Shown here: positions 59,190 through 64,000 of the stretch, in pieces | Layout of the letters: each line of letters begins with the position of its first letter | Numbering within the stretch: position 1 is the first letter of the stretch | Origin: Gammaproteobacteria bacterium | Lineage (GTDB): Bacteria; Pseudomonadota; Gammaproteobacteria; SZUA-140 | DNA: 64,000 nt | NCBI GenBank assembly: GCA_016716465.1 | Contig: JADJWH010000001.1 | Location: 124,001-188,000 of the forward strand | Direction: 5' to 3' | Translations under genes and position numbers: made by a program | The notes under the pieces: model-generated | Databases searched by the model: none | What the model saw: the letters and a program-made list of their open reading frames with translations, nothing else | Told to the model about the DNA's origin: nothing

Positions 59190-60476
59190 ATGACGGAAAA
59201 GGCCATTCTGACGGTCAAGGACAAGCAGATCGAACTCCCGCTCGTCACGGGGTCGGAAGGCCGGCCCGCCGTCGACGTCTCCCAGTTGCTGGGCCAGACC
59301 GGCCTGACCACGTTCGATCCGGCGCTCGCCAACACCGCGGTGTGTCGCAGCGCCATCACCTACATCGACGGTGAGCAGGGCGTGCTGCGCTATCGCGGCA
59401 TCCCGATCGAGCAGTTCGCGCACAGCCCGAGCTTCGTCGAGGTGGCCTGGCTGCTGATCTTCGGCCATCTGCCGAAGGCGCCCGAACTCGCCTATTTCCG
59501 CGAGCGCCTGACCGCGAACGAACTGCTGCACGAGGGACTCAAGAACCAGTTCCACTACATCCCGACGGACGCGCCGCCGATGGCGATCCTGTCCGCCATG
59601 GTCAGTAACCTGGCCTGTTTCCACAAGCAGTTTCTCGAGCTGGAGGATGCCGACAAGCTGGTGGAGGCCGCCGCGCGCCTGATCAGCAAGGTGCGCACCA
59701 TCGCGGCCTTCTCCTACCGCCGCTCGCGCGGCCTGCCGTTCATCTACCCGGATCCGAACCTGCGCTATTGCGCGAACTTCCTCCACATGATGTTCTCGCT
59801 GCCGTACCGGCAGTATGTCGCGCCGCCGGAGATCGAGGAGGCGCTGAACCTGATCTTCATCCTGCACGCGGATCACGAACAGAACTGCAGCACGACGGCG
59901 GTGCGTGTGGTCGGGTCGGCGCGTGCGAACCTGTTCGCCTCCTGCGCGGCCGGCGTCTCGGCCCTGTGGGGGCCGCTACACGGCGGCGCGAACGTGGAAG
60001 TGATCGAGATGCTCGAGCGCATCCACCGCGGCGGCCTGTCGCCCGAGCAGTGCATCCGCGACGCCAAGGACAAGAACAATCCGTTCCGCCTGTACGGTTT
60101 CGGCCATCGCGTCTACCGCAATTTCGATCCGCGCGCGCGGATGCTGAAGACGCTGTGCGAGAAGGTGCTGCCGAACCTGCGCTACAAGGATCCGCTGCTC
60201 GACATCGCGCGCAAGCTGGAGGACCTCGCGCTGGCCGATCCGTATTTCATCGAGCGCAAGCTCTATCCGAACGTCGACTTCTACAGCGGCATCCTGTTGC
60301 GCGGCATGGGCATCCCGACCAATATGTTCACGGTCATCTTCGCCATCGGCCGCCTGCCGGGCTGGGTCGCGCACTGGAAGGAGCAGCACGACGACGCCAA
60401 CGCCCGCATCATGCGCCCGCGTCAGATCTATACCGGCTCGCCCCAGATCGATTACATCCCCATCGACAGACGCTAG
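59190..60476 (+). CDS. gltA: Citrate synthase (type II)
   Basis: 428 residues from ATG 59190. Condenses acetyl-CoA and oxaloacetate in the TCA cycle. Motifs are VCRSAITYIDGEQGVLRYRGIPIEQFA, catalytic region ILHADHEQNCSTTAVRVVGS (His226/His229), GPLHGGANVEV, FGHRVYRNFDPRA and NVDFYSGILLRGMGIP. N-terminal beta domain as in NADH-regulated type II enzymes of Gram-negatives. Single gene. Confidence 0.97.
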   Translation: MTEKAILTVKDKQIELPLVTGSEGRPAVDVSQLLGQTGLTTFDPALANTAVCRSAITYIDGEQGVLRYRGIPIEQFAHSPSFVEVAWLLIFGHLPKAPELAYFRERLTANELLHEGLKNQFHYIPTDAPPMAILSAMVSNLACFHKQFLELEDADKLVEAAARLISKVRTIAAFSYRRSRGLPFIYPDPNLRYCANFLHMMFSLPYRQYVAPPEIEEALNLIFILHADHEQNCSTTAVRVVGSARANLFASCAAGVSALWGPLHGGANVEVIEMLERIHRGGLSPEQCIRDAKDKNNPFRLYGFGHRVYRNFDPRARMLKTLCEKVLPNLRYKDPLLDIARKLEDLALADPYFIERKLYPNVDFYSGILLRGMGIPTNMFTVIFAIGRLPGWVAHWKEQHDDANARIMRPRQIYTGSPQIDYIPIDRR

Positions 60477-60712
60477 CCGCCGCAGATGCCGGTACGTCCT
60501 CCCGCCGGCATGCATCCTCGTTCTACCCCGGGCCGGGCGGCGAGGTCCTGCCCGGCATCGCCCGTCCTGGCTAGTAGCATTGAATTACTCTGCGGAACTG
60601 TTTATTGTTAGCGTGTTCTAAGTCAGTGGTATAGCGTCATTTTTTCGTCTTCGATCTTTGTGCTTGTGGGCATACGACAAAAACATGGAACCAATACGAA
60701 AGGGAAATTGCT

Positions 60713-60799
60713 ATGCACAATCGAGTTGTCGCATTGATGATCACGCTGATCCCGGCCTGCCTGGTAGGGGCATCGGTTCTCGTGATGCCATACATCTGA
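60713..60799 (+). CDS. Possible 28-residue hydrophobic peptide
   Basis: ATG with AAGGGAAA seven bases upstream opens a 28-residue frame, MHNRVVALMITLIPACLVGA then SVLVMPYI, which would form one membrane helix. It lies alone in the 540-base gap after gltA and is followed by two GC hairpins, consistent with a small membrane-protein gene with its own terminator. The preceding stretch 60477-60712 is AT-rich and may hold its promoter; nothing else is evident. Confidence 0.4.
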   Translation: MHNRVVALMITLIPACLVGASVLVMPYI

Positions 60800-60832
60800 G
60801 AAGGGGCTAGAACCGGTTCGCGATGCGGACCG

Positions 60833-60855
60833 CGGGGCGCCGTAACGACGCCCCG
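60833..60855 (+). other. GC hairpin downstream of the small peptide
   Basis: Arms CGGGGCG and CGCCCCG with a nine-base loop, lacking a T-tract. It may contribute to termination or protect the RNA end. Confidence 0.4.
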
Positions 60856-60873
60856 AGACAGGAGAGGAGAGGG

Positions 60874-60910
60874 GCCCCCGGTTGTCCACACAGCCGGGGG
60901 CTTTGTGTTT
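60874..60910 (+). terminator. Rho-independent terminator-like hairpin
   Basis: Stem GCCCCCGG (60874-60881) and CCGGGGGC (60894-60901) with a 12-base loop, followed by TTTGTGTTT. It would end transcription from the small peptide gene, or gltA, before the efflux operon. Confidence 0.7.
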
Positions 60911-61016
60911 ACGGGGGGCGCCGCCGTGAGTGAGATATAATGGCGCACACGCATCCCCCTCATCATCCGCCGCGCGGCGGGCCTGAACCCGCGCCGGCTC
61001 CCTGGAACGACATGCC

Positions 61017-62240
61017 ATGAATGATCAGAATCTGCTGGAACAACTGCGCCTGGATCCCGGGCAGCGCGACGGCCGCGGTCGGATGAATCGCCGTTACTGG
61101 ATCGCGGCCGGCGTCATCGCGCTGGCGGTGCTGGGCGGCATCGCGGCGCTGATGCTGGCCCCGCGTCCCGTGCCGGTCGAGACCGTGACGACGCAGTCGC
61201 CCGCCGCGCTCGCGGGCGGCGTCGCGGTGCTGGACGCCACCGGATACGTGACGGCGCGGCGCGAGGCGACCGTATCCTTCAAGATCACCGGCAAGCTCGC
61301 CGACGTCCTGATCGAGGAGGGCGACGCGGTGGCGCGGGATCAGATACTGGCGCGGCTCGACGATGTCGACGAGCGCACCCAGGTGGGCCTGGCGCAGGCG
61401 CGACTGCGCGCGGTCCAGGCCCAGCTCGGACAGCTCGAGGCCGAGGCCGACCAGGCCGCGCGCGACCTGCAACGCCAGCGGGAACTCAAGGCGCGCGATC
61501 TGACGCCGCAGCAGGCGCTGGAGGACGCGCGCACGCGCGTCGCCTCGCTCGATGCCCAGCTCGCCGCCCAGCGCGGCCAGGTGGAGGTCGCCCGTGCCGA
61601 GTTGCAGGTCGCACAGGTCAATCTCGACAACACCGTGGTTCACGCGCCCTTCGCCGGCGTCGTGGTCGCGGTCCCGGCCCAGCCCGGCGAAATCGTCTCG
61701 CCGATCTCCGCCGGCGGCGGTTTCACCCGCACCGGCATCGCCACCATCGTCGACATGGACTCGCTCGAGATCGAGGTCGACGTGAACGAGGCCTTCATCA
61801 ACCGCGTGCGTCCCGGCCAGCCGGTCGCGGCGGCGCTGGACGCCTATCCCGACTGGCGCATCCCGGCGCGGGTGATCGCCATCATTCCGACCGCGGACCG
61901 CAGCAAGGCGACCGTGAAGGTGCGTGTCGCACTGGAGGAGAAGGACACGCGCATCGTCCCCGATATGGGCGTGCGGGTGACGTTCCTGCAGGAAGGCGGC
62001 GCCGACGCCGCGCCGTCCGGCGTGCTGGTCCCGGCCGCGGCGATCGCGCGGCGCGACGGCGCCAGCGTGGTATTCGTGCTCGACGGCGAGCGGGTGCGGC
62101 GACTGGAGATTACGCCGGGCCAGGCCTACGGCGACAGGGTGCTGGTCGCGAATGGCCTGAGCGTCGACCAGGTCCTGGTACGCGACCCGCCGGCGGCGCT
62201 CGCCGACGGCATGCGGGTCAAGGTCGGGCCGGGCGGCTGA
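61017..62240 (+). CDS. HlyD/MacA-type periplasmic adaptor protein
   Basis: 407 residues. A short cytoplasmic N-terminus and single membrane anchor (YWIAAGVIALAVLGGIAALML), then lipoyl/barrel-sandwich halves (GYVTARREATVSFKITGKLADVLIEEGDAV and NTVVHAPFAGVVVAVPAQPGEIV) separated by an alpha hairpin (~120-190), then a beta-barrel domain. Forms the periplasmic link between the ABC transporter encoded by the next two genes and an outer-membrane exit duct. Confidence 0.9.
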   Translation: MNDQNLLEQLRLDPGQRDGRGRMNRRYWIAAGVIALAVLGGIAALMLAPRPVPVETVTTQSPAALAGGVAVLDATGYVTARREATVSFKITGKLADVLIEEGDAVARDQILARLDDVDERTQVGLAQARLRAVQAQLGQLEAEADQAARDLQRQRELKARDLTPQQALEDARTRVASLDAQLAAQRGQVEVARAELQVAQVNLDNTVVHAPFAGVVVAVPAQPGEIVSPISAGGGFTRTGIATIVDMDSLEIEVDVNEAFINRVRPGQPVAAALDAYPDWRIPARVIAIIPTADRSKATVKVRVALEEKDTRIVPDMGVRVTFLQEGGADAAPSGVLVPAAAIARRDGASVVFVLDGERVRRLEITPGQAYGDRVLVANGLSVDQVLVRDPPAALADGMRVKVGPGG

Positions 62241-62264
62241 GTCGGGCGGTTCCGGAGAGGACTC

Positions 62265-62954
62265 ATGTCGGCATTGATCGAGATCCGCGACGTCAGCAAG
62301 TCCTACGAGCGCGGCCGCCAGCGCATCGAAGTGCTGCATCGCATCGATCTCGACGTGCCCCCGGGGGACTTCCTCGCCCTGATGGGGCCGTCCGGCTCGG
62401 GCAAGACGACGCTGCTCAACATGATCGCGGGCATCGATACGCCGAGCGCCGGGAGCATCACTGTCGCGGGCCGGCGCATCGACACCCTTTCCGCCACCGA
62501 GCTGGCGCGCTGGCGCGCGGCGCATGTGGGGTTCATCTTCCAGTTCTACAACCTGCTGCCGATGCTGACGGCGCAGAGGAACGTCGAGCTGCCGCTGCTG
62601 CTGACGCGATTGAGCGCGGCGCAGCGGCGGCACAACGCGCGCATCGCGCTCGAGCTGGTCGGCCTGGGCGATCGCGTCGGGCACCGCCCCGGCGAGCTGT
62701 CGGGCGGGCAGCAGCAGCGCGTCGCCATCGCGCGCGCCATCGTGTCGGATCCGACCCTGCTGGTGTGCGACGAGCCCACCGGCGATCTCGACCGCCACTC
62801 GGCCGAGGAAGTGCTGACCCTGCTGCAGCGCCTCAACCGCGAGTACGGCAAGACGATGATCATGGTGACCCACGATCCGCGGGCCGCGGAATACGCCCGG
62901 CGCGTGCTGCACCTCGACAAGGGATCGCTGGTCGGGGCGGACGCGTCCGCCTGA
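62265..62954 (+). CDS. MacB/LolD-type ABC transporter ATPase
   Basis: 229 residues. Walker A GPSGSGKTT (39-47), Q-loop FIFQFYNLLPMLTAQRNVELP, signature LSGGQQQR, Walker B LLVCDEPTGDLD, H-loop TMIMVTHDPRA. The FYNLLP sequence is typical of the LolD/MacB group. Pairs with the permease encoded 9 bases downstream and the adaptor upstream. Confidence 0.93.
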   Translation: MSALIEIRDVSKSYERGRQRIEVLHRIDLDVPPGDFLALMGPSGSGKTTLLNMIAGIDTPSAGSITVAGRRIDTLSATELARWRAAHVGFIFQFYNLLPMLTAQRNVELPLLLTRLSAAQRRHNARIALELVGLGDRVGHRPGELSGGQQQRVAIARAIVSDPTLLVCDEPTGDLDRHSAEEVLTLLQRLNREYGKTMIMVTHDPRAAEYARRVLHLDKGSLVGADASA

Positions 62955-62963
62955 GGCGGGACC

Positions 62964-64000
62964 ATGAAGTATCTCCACCTCATCTGGATGGGGCTGCGGC
63001 GCAAGAAGGCGCGCACCCTGCTCACGCTGTTGTCGGTGGCGATGGCCTTCGCGCTGTTCGGCCTGCTCGACGCCGTGCGCGTGGCCTTCACCGCGCCGCA
63101 GAACCTCGCCGGCATCGACCGCCTGGTGGTGACCTCGCGCTTCTCCATCATCCAGCCGCTGCCCTTCGCGCAGCTCAACCGCATACGGGCGGTGCCCGGC
63201 GTGCGCCGCATCGCCTGGGCCAACTGGTTCGGCGGGATCTACCAGGACGCGAAGAACTTCTTTCCGACCATCGCGATCAGCCCGCAGCCCTTTCTCGACA
63301 TCCATTCCGAGATCGTGCTGCCGGCGGCGCAGCGGCAGGCCTTCGTCTCGACGCGCACCGGCGCGATCGTCGGCGCGGCGCTGGCGGAACGCTTCGGCTG
63401 GAAACTCGGCGACCGGATCCCGCTGCAGGCCACCATCTTTCCCACCAGGGACGGCAGCATCGTGTGGACGCTGGATCTGGTCGGCATCTTCCATGCGGCC
63501 CAGCCCGAGCTGCGCGGGATGGAGCAGCAGCTGTTCTTCAACTACGCGTACTTCGACGAGGCGCGCGAGTTCGGCCAGGGCACCGTGGGCTGGTACATCG
63601 TGCAGGTGGACGACCCGGCGCATGTCGATCGCATCGCGCTGGCCATCGACCGCCTGTTCGCGAATTCCTCCGACGAGACCAAGAGCCAGAGCGAACGCGA
63701 TTTCCAGCTCTCCTTCGCGAAGCAGATCGGCGACATCGGCCTCATCGTCACCGCGATCATGGGCGCGGTGTTCTTCGCGCTGATCCTGCTCACCGGCAAT
63801 ACCATGGCGCAGGCGATCCGGGACCGCATCCCCGAGCTGGCCGTGCTCAAGACCCTCGGCTTCACCCGTCACCTGATCCTGTTCATCGTGCTGGCGGAGT
63901 CGATGCTGCTGCTGGCGCTTGGCGGCGCGGCGGGGCTCGTGCTCGCGCGCCTGAGCCTGCCGGTGCTGAACGCCGCCAGCGGTGGACAGTTCGACCTGCC
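62964..64000 (+). CDS. FtsX-like ABC transporter permease (3' end outside window)
   Basis: About 345 residues are visible, open to the window edge. MacB/FtsX type: N-terminal membrane helix (MKYLHLIWMGLRRKKARTLLTLLSVAMAFALFGLL), a periplasmic domain (~45-240, VVTSRFSIIQPLP, IVGAALAERFGWKLGDRIPL), then helix 2 (IGLIVTAIMGAVFFALILLTGNTMAQAIRDRIPELAVLKTLGFT) and helix 3. Works with the preceding ATPase and adaptor; substrate unknown (macrolide-like, peptide or lipoprotein). Confidence 0.92.
   Translation, partial: MKYLHLIWMGLRRKKARTLLTLLSVAMAFALFGLLDAVRVAFTAPQNLAGIDRLVVTSRFSIIQPLPFAQLNRIRAVPGVRRIAWANWFGGIYQDAKNFFPTIAISPQPFLDIHSEIVLPAAQRQAFVSTRTGAIVGAALAERFGWKLGDRIPLQATIFPTRDGSIVWTLDLVGIFHAAQPELRGMEQQLFFNYAYFDEAREFGQGTVGWYIVQVDDPAHVDRIALAIDRLFANSSDETKSQSERDFQLSFAKQIGDIGLIVTAIMGAVFFALILLTGNTMAQAIRDRIPELAVLKTLGFTRHLILFIVLAESMLLLALGGAAGLVLARLSLPVLNAASGGQFDL

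Noticed and set aside
60963..63872. 969-codon open frame opposite the efflux operon
   Set aside because: Antisense artefact: low-complexity Arg/Gln/Asp/His-rich translation, while the + strand encodes three clear transporter proteins.

Overview
The window is about 64% GC chromosomal DNA from what looks like an environmental gammaproteobacterium. This is an inference from the core genes (proteobacterial gltA, deaD, potABCD, ychJ, yajD, rsuA-type pseudouridine synthase, DUF3301, DUF4156) and from a REP-type transposase with many palindromic repeats. No rRNA, tRNA or CRISPR array was recognised. Both ends cut through genes: hsdR on the left and an FtsX-like permease on the right.

Layout. (1) 1-9.9 kb is a defence island on the + strand: a type I restriction-modification locus in the unusual order hsdR - ORF6N gene - hsdS - two unrecognised genes - a fused DUF262/DUF1524 (GmrSD-like) nuclease - hsdM. 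(2) 10.0-14.1 kb is a four-gene cassette with lower GC: a cytoplasmic PhoD-like metallophosphatase, a lipoprotein, a small coiled-coil protein and a three-helix membrane protein with an OmpA-like domain. It is a good candidate for an uncharacterised system. (3) 14.4-18.3 kb holds a membrane-anchored AraC regulator, a three-gene SDR/DUF2269/DUF4166 operon behind a perfect 22-bp palindrome, yjbQ and a small GIY-YIG-like protein. (4) 18.3-53.4 kb is housekeeping and small envelope genes interspersed with copies of one repeat family based on the half-site GGGGACAGATTT. Compact 21-26-bp palindromes dominate 18-25 kb and 46-53 kb. Longer REPIN-like units of about 60-110 bp dominate 25-42 kb and surround a REP-associated tyrosine transposase at 39.5 kb. 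Genes here include lexA diverging from a second ORF6N gene across a GAAC/GTTC palindrome, a BASS transporter, a lipase-like hydrolase, YihY, a large propeller-like lipoprotein, a ParB-like protein, a TlpA-DUF4266-DUF3570-ApbE operon, eptA, a beta-helix GlyGly-CTERM protein, deaD, fba, lemA and TPM-domain genes. (5) 53.4-64 kb holds a potABCD polyamine uptake operon, a cytochrome c lipoprotein, a LEA2 protein, a glycine-zipper protein, gltA, and a MacA/MacB-type efflux or lipoprotein-export system that runs off the end.

How parts may work together: the island combines site-specific restriction (HsdRMS) with a modification-dependent-type nuclease, which is complementary phage defence. The ApbE operon may flavinylate its neighbouring DUF3570 protein, which carries a motif similar to known ApbE target sites. 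The transposase is probably the source of the long repeat units, and the compact palindromes look like internal-deletion derivatives that keep their symmetry by paired changes. Several genes have acquired termini from these repeats.
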